NCBI GenBank assembly: GCA_013298025.1
Contig: JAAFJE010000012.1
Location: 1 to 64,000 of the forward strand
Direction: 5' to 3'
From: Cytophagales bacterium
GTDB taxonomy: Bacteria; Bacteroidota; Bacteroidia; Cytophagales; Spirosomataceae
Length of the DNA stretch: 64,000 nt
The notes under the pieces are model-generated. The model was not told the DNA's origin. It did not search any database and was given only the letters and a program-made list of their open reading frames with translations. Each line of letters starts with the position of its first letter. Within the stretch, counting starts at the first letter, position 1. Shown one piece after another: positions 36,420 through 45,927 of this stretch. A program made the position numbers and the translations under genes.

Positions 36420-38000
36420 ATGAAAAATATATTTTCCTCAAAATTATTCCAATTTTCATCTATCGTACTCATCTTCAGTGCGTTCATTTTTGTGGCTTGT
36501 GACAAAAGTGTAGAAAGAGATGGCACAGAATTAGACCCCCTCGTACCAACCAAAGTAGATGCCGATGCTGGTACTTGGAAACCAATGCTCTTGCAAAGTG
36601 CCACAGATGTAAGTCTGGCTGCACCCGAAGATGTGTCTTCGGCCAATTATCAGAAAGAATTGGCAGATATGAAAACCTCCATGCAAAACATTTCGGACGA
36701 CCAACGTGTGGCTATTCGCTATTGGGCTGGTGGCGGCGTATTGCGTTGGAACCAAATCATGCGTGCCTTGGTTGCCAAACGCAATTTGCCTCCTGCCGAA
36801 AATGCCAACGGCGAGTATCCTGTGCCAAGCTCGGCTTCGCCCAACAACGACCCCATTTTTCCCTTTTCTAATCCTCCGTATGCTTCTCGTGCGTATGCGT
36901 ATGTGTCTGTAGCACAGTACGATGCCTTGGTTGCAGCGATGGCACACAAACAGCAGTTCAAGCGTAAAGCTCCCTACCAAGTAGATGCCAATATTACGCC
37001 TGTAATTGTATCGAAATCGTCCTTGCCTTCGTATCCTTCCGAAGATGCGGTATTGGCTGGCGTAACTTACGAAATGATGAAACGCTTGTTTCCTGCTACC
37101 GAAGACACACTGTTTTTATACCAAAAGAAAGAAGAACAAAAATGGTATAAATTGTGGGCTGGTGCAGCAACAAAATCAGATATTGAGGCTGGAGAAAAAT
37201 TAGGAAAGGCTATTGCACAAAAGGTATTGGCTCGTTTTACTACCGACGGTATGCGTAATGCCATAGGCGTAAAAGCACAATGGGATAGCTTGGCAAAAAG
37301 AGTAGAAGAACAAGGCGAAGTGGCTTGGGTATCGCTCGAAGACGCTCCTCGTCCGCCGATGTTGCCTTTCTTTGGTAATGTAAAAACGTGGAATATGGAC
37401 TTCGCTACGCTCAAAAGTTTGAGTACGCAGTACCCACCTTTGTCTTACAAATCGACAGAATTTAAAAACCAAGTTGCCGAGGTAAAAGAATACGTTACAA
37501 CCAAAGCAACCCGTGAAAACATTGCTATTGTGCATTTCTGGGCAGATGGGGCTGGTACTTACACGCCTCCGGGTCACTGGAATGCCATTGCATCGGAATA
37601 TATCGCCAGTGAAAAGCAGTCGGAATTTAGGGCAGCTCGTAACTTTGCCTTGTTGAATACCGCCATGATGGACGCAGCCATTAGTTGTTGGTACACCAAG
37701 TCATATTACTATTACCCTAGACCTTCGCAAGCCGACCCTACGATTAAAACATTGACAGGCGTACCCAACTTTCCGTCTTATACCTCTGGTCACTCTACCT
37801 TTTCGGCGGCAGCCGCTACGGTGTTGAGTTATATTTTCCCGACCAATGCCAGTAAATTTGACGCTATGGCAAAAGAAGCTTCTATTTCACGCCTGATGGG
37901 GGGTATTCACTATCGGATGGATTGCGAGTATGGCTTGAAATATGGGGCTTTGGTAGGAGCAAAAGCAGTAGAAAGAGGACAAAATGACGGTGTAAAATAA
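36420..38000 (+). CDS. Vanadium-haloperoxidase / PAP2-type phosphatase lipoprotein
   Basis: The 526-residue lipoprotein (Cys27 in FIFVACDKS) has all three motifs of the acid phosphatase/vanadium haloperoxidase fold: K427 with R434-P435 (KSYYYYPRP), SGH at 456-458 in PSYTSGHS, and SR at 490-491 with H497 and D501 (SRLMGGIHYRMD). Spacing fits K-X6-RP, PSGH-like and SRX5HX3D. The long N-terminal helical part is usual for vanadium-dependent haloperoxidase homologues, which bind vanadate or phosphate at this site. Whether it oxidises halides or hydrolyses phosphate esters cannot be told. It is the last gene of the four-gene group. Confidence 0.88.
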   Translation: MKNIFSSKLFQFSSIVLIFSAFIFVACDKSVERDGTELDPLVPTKVDADAGTWKPMLLQSATDVSLAAPEDVSSANYQKELADMKTSMQNISDDQRVAIRYWAGGGVLRWNQIMRALVAKRNLPPAENANGEYPVPSSASPNNDPIFPFSNPPYASRAYAYVSVAQYDALVAAMAHKQQFKRKAPYQVDANITPVIVSKSSLPSYPSEDAVLAGVTYEMMKRLFPATEDTLFLYQKKEEQKWYKLWAGAATKSDIEAGEKLGKAIAQKVLARFTTDGMRNAIGVKAQWDSLAKRVEEQGEVAWVSLEDAPRPPMLPFFGNVKTWNMDFATLKSLSTQYPPLSYKSTEFKNQVAEVKEYVTTKATRENIAIVHFWADGAGTYTPPGHWNAIASEYIASEKQSEFRAARNFALLNTAMMDAAISCWYTKSYYYYPRPSQADPTIKTLTGVPNFPSYTSGHSTFSAAAATVLSYIFPTNASKFDAMAKEASISRLMGGIHYRMDCEYGLKYGALVGAKAVERGQNDGVK

Positions 38001-38053
38001 TATTAAAACCTTTCTCGGTTTTATCTCTAAGCAAGAAAAGTGGTTATGTATGA

Positions 38054-38085
38054 AACTTCTGCTGATATTCGGCAGAAGTTTTTTT
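38054..38085 (+). terminator. Intrinsic terminator after the haloperoxidase-like gene
   Basis: aacttctgc pairs with gcagaagtt across a 9-base loop and is followed by a run of seven T. It lies 54 bp after the stop. Confidence 0.85.
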
Positions 38086-38099
38086 GTAATCCACATTTA

Positions 38100-38335
38100 A
38101 GTTAGTGAGTTGTGAATGAGTGAGTTGTGAATGAGTGAGTTGTGGGTTAGTGAGTTGTGAGTTAGTGAGTTGTGAGTTAGTGAGTTGTGAGTTAGTGAGT
38201 TGTGAATGAGTGAATTGTGAATGAGTGAATTGTGAATGAGTGAGTTGTGAATGAGTGAGCTGTGAATGAGTGAGCTGTGAGTTAGTGAATTGGGAATGAG
38301 TGAGTTGCGAGTTAGTGCGTTGACTTTCAGGTGCT
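38100..38335 (+). repeat. Dispersed arm repeat expanded into a tandem block
   Basis: About 12 irregular copies of a 19-20 base word, gtgagttgtgaatgagtga with gagttag variants, lie head to tail. The opposite arm stands at 38417-38490. This is the largest member of the arm family here. Confidence 0.85.
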
Positions 38336-38416
38336 TATGGTTTGTTTTTGTTAAAAAATATTGCTTGATTAGTTAAAATGCAGAATAAACTTTAACTATC
38401 TAAAAATGGAAAGATT

Positions 38417-38490
38417 AATCCACAATTAACCAACTCACAACTCACAATTAACTCACTCACAACTCACAACTCACTCACTCACAATTCTAC
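38417..38490 (-). repeat. Opposite arm of the tandem block
   Basis: Reads ccacaattaaccaactcac, then several caactcacaactcactcac, then attctacactatt. It is the inverted partner of 38100-38335, so the whole 390-bp gap could fold into a long imperfect hairpin. Confidence 0.75.
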
Positions 38491-38494
38491 ACTA

Positions 38495-39733
38495 TTACAA
38501 AAGCAAACCAGCCAATGTTGCCGACATATAGCTTGCCAATGTACCACAAATGAGGGCTTTGAAACCCAACTTAGCTAAGTCTGAACGGCGACTTGGAGCA
38601 AGCTCGCCAATACCACCAATTTGAATGGCTACCGAACTAAAGTTGGCAAAACCGCACAAGGCAAAACTCGTGATAGCAATGGTTTTAGGCGAAAGTTGTT
38701 GTTGTACTTTTACCAAATCGAGGTAAGCTACAAACTCGTTTACCACCATTTTTGTACCCATCAATGCCCCTGCCGTTTCGATGTCTTTACTAGGAACACC
38801 CATGCACCAAGCAAAAACAGAAAATAACTTGCCTAGTAAAAAATTCATGCTGAGTTGCGGTACACCTACCCAACTGCCCACACTTCCCAATACCGAATCT
38901 AGCAAGGCAATCAAAGCGATAAAGCCAATCAACATAGCAATCACATTCAAGCCTACTTTCAATCCTTCGCTCGCTCCAGCCGCAATGGCATCGACCAAAT
39001 TGGCGTGCGATTTCTTGATTTCTAATTTTACTAACCCCTGTGTTTCAGACTGTTCTGTTTCGGGATAAACAATTTTTGAAATAACCAACGCTCCCGGTGC
39101 AGCCATCAAACTTGCCGCCAATAAATAAGGAGCAGGTACGCCCAACGAAATATAAACCGCCATTACACCTCCTGCAATACAAGCAAAACTACCTGTCATA
39201 GACGAAAGTAACTCCGAATTGGTCATGGTTTTAAGGTAAGGCTTAATCATGATTTGGGCTTCTACTTGCCCCACAAATGTACTCGCTACATTCGATAATG
39301 CCTCTGCTCCACTTACGCCCATAAGCCAGTGTACGCCTTTACCAAGTACAGCTACCACCCGTTGCAAAACGCCCAAATGATAAAACATATTTACAAGTAC
39401 TGCTACAAAAATAATGGTCGGAATTACTTTGAAAAAGAAAACAAAATCGTTGCCTGCACCAAACGCCTTCGCCATTAGTTGCGAATCGACCAACGAGCCG
39501 AAAACAAAATTGGCTCCTTTGTCGGCATTTTTTAAAATGGAATCAATTTTTTCGCCAAGCCATTGAAACATCGCTTGTCCTGTTTCAGTTTTAAGAATAA
39601 ATACAGCTAAGGCTGTTTGTAGGGCTAGTCCAACACCCACGGTGCGGAAGTTGATAGCCTTTCGGTTATTCGACATTAAATAGGCGATGCCCAAAATCAA
39701 AACAATTCCAATAAGTCCTGTAAAGCGTTCCAT
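38495..39733 (-). CDS. Concentrative nucleoside transporter (NupC/CNT family)
   Basis: The protein has 412 residues from ATG 39733 (MERFTGLIGIVLILGIAYLMS); an open extension to 39811 lacks family features. It has eight or more hydrophobic helices with the CNT signatures VFGSL near 80, GAEALSNVASTFVGQVEAQIMIKPYL, MTGSFACIAGGVMAVYISLG, and the C-terminal FALCGFANFSSVAIQIGGIGELAP. These proteins import nucleosides with sodium or protons across the inner membrane. It stands alone and opposite to the gene before it. Confidence 0.93.
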   Translation of the reverse strand: MERFTGLIGIVLILGIAYLMSNNRKAINFRTVGVGLALQTALAVFILKTETGQAMFQWLGEKIDSILKNADKGANFVFGSLVDSQLMAKAFGAGNDFVFFFKVIPTIIFVAVLVNMFYHLGVLQRVVAVLGKGVHWLMGVSGAEALSNVASTFVGQVEAQIMIKPYLKTMTNSELLSSMTGSFACIAGGVMAVYISLGVPAPYLLAASLMAAPGALVISKIVYPETEQSETQGLVKLEIKKSHANLVDAIAAGASEGLKVGLNVIAMLIGFIALIALLDSVLGSVGSWVGVPQLSMNFLLGKLFSVFAWCMGVPSKDIETAGALMGTKMVVNEFVAYLDLVKVQQQLSPKTIAITSFALCGFANFSSVAIQIGGIGELAPSRRSDLAKLGFKALICGTLASYMSATLAGLLL

Positions 39734-39923
39734 GCGATAAGATAATTCGTGCGAAATAAGTACGGTGAAAAAGTGTTTGTTTAGTTTTAATTGATGACCA
39801 ATACGCACCAAGCCCTGTCAGAGCTAGGTGAATATAGGGTAAAGATAGAAAAAAAGTCTATATCCCCTCACTTTTTACCGAGGATGCCTGTATTTTCTTA
39901 TGCCTTTTATCAAAAAATTACAA

Positions 39924-40466
39924 CTACCAGTCCATCCATTTCCGAAGCGATGTAATGTGTGCTACATGGTGTTTTCCATGCCAAGCGTACATTCCCGTGA
40001 TAAGTTTGAGCGGATTGCTGTGTTTGGTTGCTGGATGATAAAATTTCTTTTCAAAATCGCTTTCGGTCATGTTTTCCAACAAAAATGCCCATCTTTTATG
40101 CAGCATTTCTAGCAATGCAAGCGACCATTCGATAGGGGCATTTGCACCGTCGGGGAGGGCAGCCCAGGCATTTTCGTCGTAGGGCCTTACGCTTGGAATG
40201 TCTTCGGTGAGGGCTAAACGAAAACGACAATAAGCATTGATATGCGAGTCGGCTACGTGGTGAATCGTCTGCCTCACGGTCCAGCCGTCTGGTCGGTAGG
40301 GCGTTTCTAATTGTTGGCTATTAAGGTTGCTACTGGCTTTTTTGAGTTGTTGTGGTAGGTCGGCTATTTCCTGAATCCACGTTGCCAAAATGGCTTGAGT
40401 AATGATTTCTGGCTTTTGAAATTCGCCAATAGGATACTTGAGTGCGTCTATAGCTGTTTCTTTCAT
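39924..40466 (-). CDS. DinB/YfiT-family putative metal-dependent transferase
   Basis: From ATG 40466 (MKETAIDALKYPIGEF) the protein has 180 residues and matches YfiT-type members of the DinB four-helix superfamily. The N-terminal YPIGEFQKPEIIT segment, DGWTVRQTIHHVADSHINAY and the C-terminal MYAWHGKHHVAHITSL give the metal-binding histidines. Family members include bacillithiol S-transferases. The 44 residues encoded upstream of 40466 are unlike the family and are left out. Exact reaction unknown. Confidence 0.85.
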   Translation of the reverse strand: MKETAIDALKYPIGEFQKPEIITQAILATWIQEIADLPQQLKKASSNLNSQQLETPYRPDGWTVRQTIHHVADSHINAYCRFRLALTEDIPSVRPYDENAWAALPDGANAPIEWSLALLEMLHKRWAFLLENMTESDFEKKFYHPATKHSNPLKLITGMYAWHGKHHVAHITSLRKWMDW

Positions 40467-41137
40467 GGGCAAGTTGGAATAAAAATGAATGTGTTCAAAA
40501 AGCTTAGTACGTTGAAAATACAAAAAAAATGAGATAAATGCTAATCTTGGGTAGGGGGTAAGCAGCGTTTTTAAACAACAACCGAATCTTTTTCCCAAAA
40601 CTTCATCGGCTTACGTCATTGGTTATAAGTTTTTAATAATCAACAACATAAGTATAAGTACTCAATGTCTTTTAGTAGCTCCTGAAAAATTGCCAAAGAA
40701 ATAATTTATGGTAATAATTATAAAAAAAACAACTATTGTTATGTTTTTGATTGTCAACTATATAACTATTTTGTTATTTTTTTGTAATGTTAAAAAAAAG
40801 TAAAAATTTTATTTGGTTATTTGAATTATTTGACTAAACTCGTATAGGTGATTTTGTGAAAAACAAAATTAAATGTTGTTAGATGAACACTTTATAAAAC
40901 AAACTAAAAGATTTTAAGTAAAAACGCTCAATTACTTGTATGTGCGTTTATTCGAGTAAAAAAACATCTGGACTGAAGCTTCTGCCCACACAAAACTAAG
41001 CCTTTTCTCTATTTTATTAATACTTGGCAATGGTTGCGTATATACTATATCGAAATGTAGTAGGTTGCTGGTTATTGCCTCAAGTTGAAGTTTTGTATAA
41101 ACGATATATATTATCCATCTTAAACACAGAAAGCAAT
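40467..41137. other. Gene-poor AT-rich region
   Basis: About 670 bp upstream of the DinB gene with no credible gene on either strand. It is very AT-rich, with A and T runs. No repeat-family arm is seen here, unlike most other gaps. Confidence 0.6.
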
Positions 41138-41209
41138 ATGAAACACATTCACAAACTTCCTCCGATGGTATTGTTGGCCTTGTTTATCCTTTTAGCGTTG
41201 GTATCTTAA
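41138..41209 (+). CDS. Possible 23-residue membrane peptide
   Basis: ATG at 41138 opens a 23-codon frame: a basic head with two His and two Lys, PP, then a hydrophobic helix VLLALFILLALVS. The size and plan are those of single-span regulatory or subunit microproteins. No family is recognised. A 13-bp hairpin follows at 41388. Confidence 0.35.
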   Translation: MKHIHKLPPMVLLALFILLALVS

Positions 41210-41387
41210 ACATACTAAAAGGATTGCCAACTGAGCAAAAACGCATCGTTTTTACTCACAACAAAAGCTTATCTCTAAATTACAATATAAACGCTGCAAA
41301 GATGCCTTGGTTAGGGCTGTCTTGCTATCGTATATAATTGACTTGATTACAAAACCATATCAGCTTTTGCCGAGCTACATAGTGTTT

Positions 41388-41417
41388 AGACCTACGAAAT
41401 GGCTATTTCGTAGGTCT
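41388..41417. terminator. 13-bp perfect hairpin with 4-nt loop
   Basis: agacctacgaaat (41388-41400) pairs perfectly with atttcgtaggtct (41405-41417). The T run is short, so it may be a terminator of the upstream small transcript or another structured element. Confidence 0.6.
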
Positions 41418-41695
41418 TTCAACTCCTGTAAGATATTGGTTTTGTTCAAACTTGAGATACTTGTCTGTTGTAAAATAAGTGTTTGTACTTATTTGTATTT
41501 AAACTTAAAAATTGTATTTTTACAAAAAAAATCGCAAAACAAGACAATTTGAAAACTTTAAAAATCGTTAATAGTAGTTTTTAATATAGAAAAATGAAAT
41601 TTTGATACCTGATGTTAGGTGATTTTTATTTTTTAAGTATATGTAAAAAATTATATTTTTCGACTATTGGGTGTTCACATAAAAGCTTTCAACAA

Positions 41696-41782
41696 ATGAA
41701 ACGTGTATTACAATTATCAGATTATATCAAAATGCTCTTGACAGCCCTAGGGGCTTATTTCAGTGCATGGATTATTGGTTAG
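41696..41782 (+). CDS. Possible 28-residue membrane peptide
   Basis: ATG at 41696 gives MKRVLQLSDYIKMLLTALG then AYFSAWIIG and a stop. It has a basic, amphipathic head and a hydrophobic tail. It lies 101 bp before the Tat aminotransferase start. No family is recognised; support is only the plan and isolation of the frame. Confidence 0.35.
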   Translation: MKRVLQLSDYIKMLLTALGAYFSAWIIG

Positions 41783-41883
41783 TTTGTTTGATACCCTTGA
41801 AGGTAAATACAGGTTTGTACGTAAATTTCATTAAGTAAATCGATTAAATAGAATCAATCTAAAACACTTCAAAAACAAAATAT

Positions 41884-43056
41884 ATGTCAATGAATATCAA
41901 TCGTCGTGATTGGCTGAAAAAAGGAATTTTGGCAACGGCAGGTTTGAGTGCCGCTTCTGCATTTATCCAAAAAGCTGAGGCCAATACACTCGTAAGAAAA
42001 GAGTTACAATTGAGCCTTTCGCCTGATTTTGAGTTGCAAAAATCATTTGCAGGCATGAATCCTCCTGCGGTGATGAAAGCTCGTTTGGGTGCAAACGAAA
42101 ACCCTTGGGGCCCTTCTGAAAAAACCAAACAAGCCCTCATTGCTTCTATCAGCGAATCGAACCGTTATGGTCGCCAAGGCAGAGCCGACTTGATTAAACT
42201 CATCGCAGAAAAAGAAGGTGTACCCGAAAGCCATATTTTATTGGGTGCAGGCTCTACCGAATTGCTAACGGCTTCGATGGTGGCTTATGGGATGAAAGGG
42301 AAAATCATCTGTGGCGACCCTTGCTATATTTCGGGCAACGAAGAGAAAATCCCGATGGAAAAAGTACCTTTGACGACTGATTATCAGTATGATTTGTCAG
42401 CAATCGAAGCACGCCTCAATGGCTCTCAAAGCTTGGTGTATATCACCAATCCGAACAACCCAACAGGGGCTATTTTGCCAGCCGACCAGCTTAAAGCATT
42501 TATTGATAAAGTTTCAGACAAAATACCTGTATTGGTTGATGAGGCTTATATCGACTATGCCAAAGACCCTAAAGCCGAATGTATGGTTGGCTCGATTGTG
42601 GCAGGGAAAAATGTCTTGATTTTGCGTACTATGTCGAAATTGTACGCTTTTGCAGGGCTACGAGTTGGATACGCCATTGCCAAGCCTGAAATTTTGAAAA
42701 CGATTCAGCCTTATTGTTCGGGTGGATTCGATATTTCTGTGCCATCTTTTGCTGCCGCCATTGCTGCTATCAAAGATGTGGAGTTTCAGAAGCTAACTTT
42801 GACAAACACGGCTGCTTCTAAACAATTTACTTACGATTTTCTTACAAAAATAGGATATAAGTACATTCCTTCTTCTGCCAATTTCTTACTGTTTCCTATC
42901 AAAATGAAAGGCTCAGACTTGCTATCAAAGTTGATGGCAGAAGGAGTGATGGTCAGAAAATGGGAATTCGACCGCCAACATTGGTGCCGGGTTTCTATCG
43001 GAACAATGGATGAAATGAAAGCTTTTTCAGAAGCATTTACAAAAATTGTTTCTTAG
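41884..43056 (+). CDS. Tat-exported HisC-like PLP aminotransferase
   Basis: The 390-residue protein is an aminotransferase of the histidinol-phosphate type (fold type I, class I/II): ARLGANENPWGPS at 66-78, NPNNPTG at 189-195, D219 and Y222 in LVDEAYIDY, PLP lysine K252 in TMSKLYAFAGLRVGYA. It starts with a twin-arginine signal, NRRDWLKKGILATAG, followed by a hydrophobic stretch and AEA cleavage site near 33. PLP enzymes are normally cytoplasmic; export by Tat, which carries folded cofactor-loaded proteins, is consistent. The next gene encodes a Tat-exported flavin oxidase, so the pair may act on an amino acid or amine in the periplasm. Confidence 0.88.
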   Translation: MSMNINRRDWLKKGILATAGLSAASAFIQKAEANTLVRKELQLSLSPDFELQKSFAGMNPPAVMKARLGANENPWGPSEKTKQALIASISESNRYGRQGRADLIKLIAEKEGVPESHILLGAGSTELLTASMVAYGMKGKIICGDPCYISGNEEKIPMEKVPLTTDYQYDLSAIEARLNGSQSLVYITNPNNPTGAILPADQLKAFIDKVSDKIPVLVDEAYIDYAKDPKAECMVGSIVAGKNVLILRTMSKLYAFAGLRVGYAIAKPEILKTIQPYCSGGFDISVPSFAAAIAAIKDVEFQKLTLTNTAASKQFTYDFLTKIGYKYIPSSANFLLFPIKMKGSDLLSKLMAEGVMVRKWEFDRQHWCRVSIGTMDEMKAFSEAFTKIVS

Positions 43057-43190
43057 ATAATTGATAAAAGTCATCGCTTTTGATGAAGGTATAACTCTTT
43101 GAATATATTAAATTTAAGATTTTTTTATTCAAAAATTATATCGACAAAATTCAAAAACCAGATGTTTGCAATTATCTAATTAGACTGCTT

Positions 43191-44738
43191 ATGACAAGAA
43201 GAGATTTCATCGAAAAAACAGGTTCGGCGAGTTATTTGGCAATGTTAGGCTTGGGGTTTATTCCAGAAGCGAAAGCAAAACCTTTTGATTTACAAAAAAA
43301 CAAAGCCGATAAATCTATTGTGATTTTAGGGGCTGGCTTGGCTGGTTTGTGTTCGGCTTATGAATTGACCCAATTGGGCTATAAAGTTACGGTACTCGAA
43401 GCACGCAGCCGACCCGGTGGGCGTGTGTGGACTGTAAGGGGTGGTACTACCGAAACCGAAATCGGAGGAACGCTTCAAACGGCACAATTTGACAAAGGTT
43501 TGTATTTCAACGCTGGGGCAGCACGTATTCCGCACAACCACGAGTTGTCGTTGCACTATTGTAGATTGTTTAATATTCCGCTCGAAATTTTCATGAATAT
43601 GAACGAAGGCGGTTATTATTATAGCGAAGGTGGTACGGGAACTTTGGCCAACAAAAGAGTAAAAATTCGTGAAATCCATGCCGATTTGCGTGGCTACACA
43701 GCCGAGTTGCTTACCAAAGCGATTGACCAAAAAGCGTTGGATGCCGAAATGACTAAGGAGGATTTGGAAAAATTGGCAGCTTATCTCAAAGAAGAAGGAG
43801 ATTTGGATGCCATGAAAAAGTACAAAGGCTCTGAACGTCATGGCTATACAAGGCAAGGTGGTTACGGCGAACAAACGCCAGTGATTGCCGCACCGCACGC
43901 TTTGCACGACATTATTGCGGCAGGTTTGTTTCATCCAGCTTTTTCAAACGTAAGCGAATATACTTTCAACCAACAGCCTGTGATGTTGCAGCCTGTTGGT
44001 GGTATGGATGCCCTGCCTTATGCTTTTGCTAAAAAACTTGAAGGTGTAGTGCAGTACCAAACCGTGGTGCAGGAAATACGCAAAACACAACCCGGTGTAA
44101 AAATTATTTGTAAAGACAAAACGGGAACAATCAAGGAAATCAAAGCAGATTTTTGTATTTGTACGATTCCTTTACCCGTACTAAAAAATATTCCGTCTGA
44201 CCTCTCTGCCGACATAAGGCGTGCAGCCGATTTTGTTCCTTATATGAATACGGGCAAAATAGGGCTACAATTCAAACGCCGTTTTTGGGAAGAGGATGAT
44301 AAAATATTTGGAGGAATTTCACGTACCAACATGGATATTACCCAAATATTTTATCCCTCTTACAACTTTATGGGAGCAAAAGGGGTGCTGAAAGGTTATT
44401 ATAACTTTCACGACAGGGCTTTAAAAATGGGTAACTTATCTCTTGCCGAACGAGAAAAAGCCGCTTTAGAACAAGGAGGAAAAATTCATCCGCAATACGC
44501 AACCGAATTTGAATCTTCTTTCTCTTTGGCATGGCAAAAAATTCCGTATTCGCAAGGGGGCTGGGCAGAATACACTGATGTACAACGAAAACGATTCTAT
44601 CCTGCTTTAACAAAACCCGATGATGAAATTTATTTGGCTGGCGAACATACAAGCTACCTTACGGCTTGGATGGCTGGTGCCTTAGAATCGGCAAGAGCCG
44701 TGGTCGAACAAGTTCATCGTCGTGTCAATGCTTCCTAA
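43191..44738 (+). CDS. Tat-exported flavin monoamine/L-amino acid oxidase
   Basis: The 515-residue enzyme is an FAD-dependent amine oxidase. TRRDFIEKTGSASYLAMLG is a Tat signal. G47, G49 and G52 in VILGAGLAGLCSAYEL form the FAD loop, E75 in VTVLEARSRPGGRVW binds ribose, RIPHN near 119 is the substrate loop, and the C-terminal DDEIYLAGEHTSYLTAWMAGALESA is the second FAD site. It oxidises an amine or amino acid to an imine with release of hydrogen peroxide and ammonia. It follows the Tat aminotransferase by 134 bp. Substrate not predictable. Confidence 0.9.
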   Translation: MTRRDFIEKTGSASYLAMLGLGFIPEAKAKPFDLQKNKADKSIVILGAGLAGLCSAYELTQLGYKVTVLEARSRPGGRVWTVRGGTTETEIGGTLQTAQFDKGLYFNAGAARIPHNHELSLHYCRLFNIPLEIFMNMNEGGYYYSEGGTGTLANKRVKIREIHADLRGYTAELLTKAIDQKALDAEMTKEDLEKLAAYLKEEGDLDAMKKYKGSERHGYTRQGGYGEQTPVIAAPHALHDIIAAGLFHPAFSNVSEYTFNQQPVMLQPVGGMDALPYAFAKKLEGVVQYQTVVQEIRKTQPGVKIICKDKTGTIKEIKADFCICTIPLPVLKNIPSDLSADIRRAADFVPYMNTGKIGLQFKRRFWEEDDKIFGGISRTNMDITQIFYPSYNFMGAKGVLKGYYNFHDRALKMGNLSLAEREKAALEQGGKIHPQYATEFESSFSLAWQKIPYSQGGWAEYTDVQRKRFYPALTKPDDEIYLAGEHTSYLTAWMAGALESARAVVEQVHRRVNAS

Positions 44739-44857
44739 GCATAGTTGAAGCGGTTCTCTTTATCACTGTTCAAAGTGCATCGCCCCTTTTTGATTGCTCT
44801 GTAAGTATCAATTTGCCTACAACCGCTCGAAGGTTGGCGATGCGAAAATTATTTGTT

Positions 44858-45817
44858 ATGAAAAAATTAGTACTTGCCATTGGTTTGGTCTGTTCAGCAA
44901 TGTGGGCAAATGCCCAAGAGGCTGCAAAAATTGGAATCAAAAACCTCGAATATGATGCACTCAAGAAAATTGTTATCAAAAATCCAGACAAGGATACATA
45001 TCTTAAAGAGGGAGCTTTTGTATTGGACAATGGAAATCCCCCGTATATCTTCAAATTCTCGGATGGAAAAGAGCGTCGTATTTATTTGTATAAGGTCTTA
45101 GAAACAACCGAGATGAAGGAAGTTGCGGCTTTGATGGTGTTTACTACGCCCAAAGATGGCAAAAAAATCAACTTGGTTGTACCAAACCCCTTGGCGGAAA
45201 AAGAAGTTTGGGGTAAATACATCGACGATTTGAAAGAAGGAGAAAAAACGATTTCAGGTTTTTCTTCTTGCGTAGCGTTTGTACTCGCCAAAGAATATAC
45301 AGGTGGTGGAGCAGCCAAAGAGGCAGGTTCGGAAGATAAATACGAATATTGCTTTCCGGCTACAGCCCTTGTAACAATGGCCGATGGCTCACAAAAGGCT
45401 ATTGATGCCGTAAAAGTTGGCGATAAAGTGATGGCTTATAACGCCACTACGCATAGCCCTGAAACGACCCTCGTTGAAAAAATCGAGGTGCATGACAAGA
45501 AACGTTATCCTTTGGTAAAAGCTTTGTTGGTCAATGCTCAAGAGCAAGTGACGGCGGCTGTTCAATCAGTGGCACAGCAATTTGTAAGTTTAGAAGCAAC
45601 GGCTAATCATCCTGTATTGACTTCCACAGGAAAAACAAACATGGGCGATTTGAAAGCTGGTAGTCTGGTATTGCTTTATGACCAAGAAACTAAAAGCTAT
45701 CAAAACTATCAGGTTTTTGCCGTAAAAAAAGATTTTAGTTATGTAACGAAAGTATATAACCTCCAAACAGATAAAGATAATTACTTAGTCAACTCTATCG
45801 TAGTATTAGAAAAGTAA
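44858..45817 (+). CDS. Secreted protein with C-terminal Hint domain
   Basis: From ATG 44858 the protein has 319 residues with a signal peptide (AMWANAQ). Residues about 20-160 are an unrecognised beta-rich region. A Hint (hedgehog/intein) domain starts at Cys165 in YEYCFPATALVTMADGS, with AIDAVKVGDKVMAYN following, T248-x-x-H251 in EATANHPVL as block B, and YNLQTDKDNYLVNSIVVLE at the end. Cys165 could perform the N-to-S acyl shift. The usual terminal HN and any C-terminal extein are absent, so protein splicing is unlikely; self-cleavage or a linkage reaction is possible. The upstream frame continues into the oxidase gene but lacks a signal sequence. Confidence 0.85.
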   Translation: MKKLVLAIGLVCSAMWANAQEAAKIGIKNLEYDALKKIVIKNPDKDTYLKEGAFVLDNGNPPYIFKFSDGKERRIYLYKVLETTEMKEVAALMVFTTPKDGKKINLVVPNPLAEKEVWGKYIDDLKEGEKTISGFSSCVAFVLAKEYTGGGAAKEAGSEDKYEYCFPATALVTMADGSQKAIDAVKVGDKVMAYNATTHSPETTLVEKIEVHDKKRYPLVKALLVNAQEQVTAAVQSVAQQFVSLEATANHPVLTSTGKTNMGDLKAGSLVLLYDQETKSYQNYQVFAVKKDFSYVTKVYNLQTDKDNYLVNSIVVLEK

Positions 45818-45927
45818 ATTACAAGGTCAGATACGTACTTGCGTAAATTTACGCTTACTTACTTCCCGACTTATCTGTTAGTTGTAAGAGACTTAATTTT
45901 TTTGAGATTGTTTTTGGATAATTTTCA

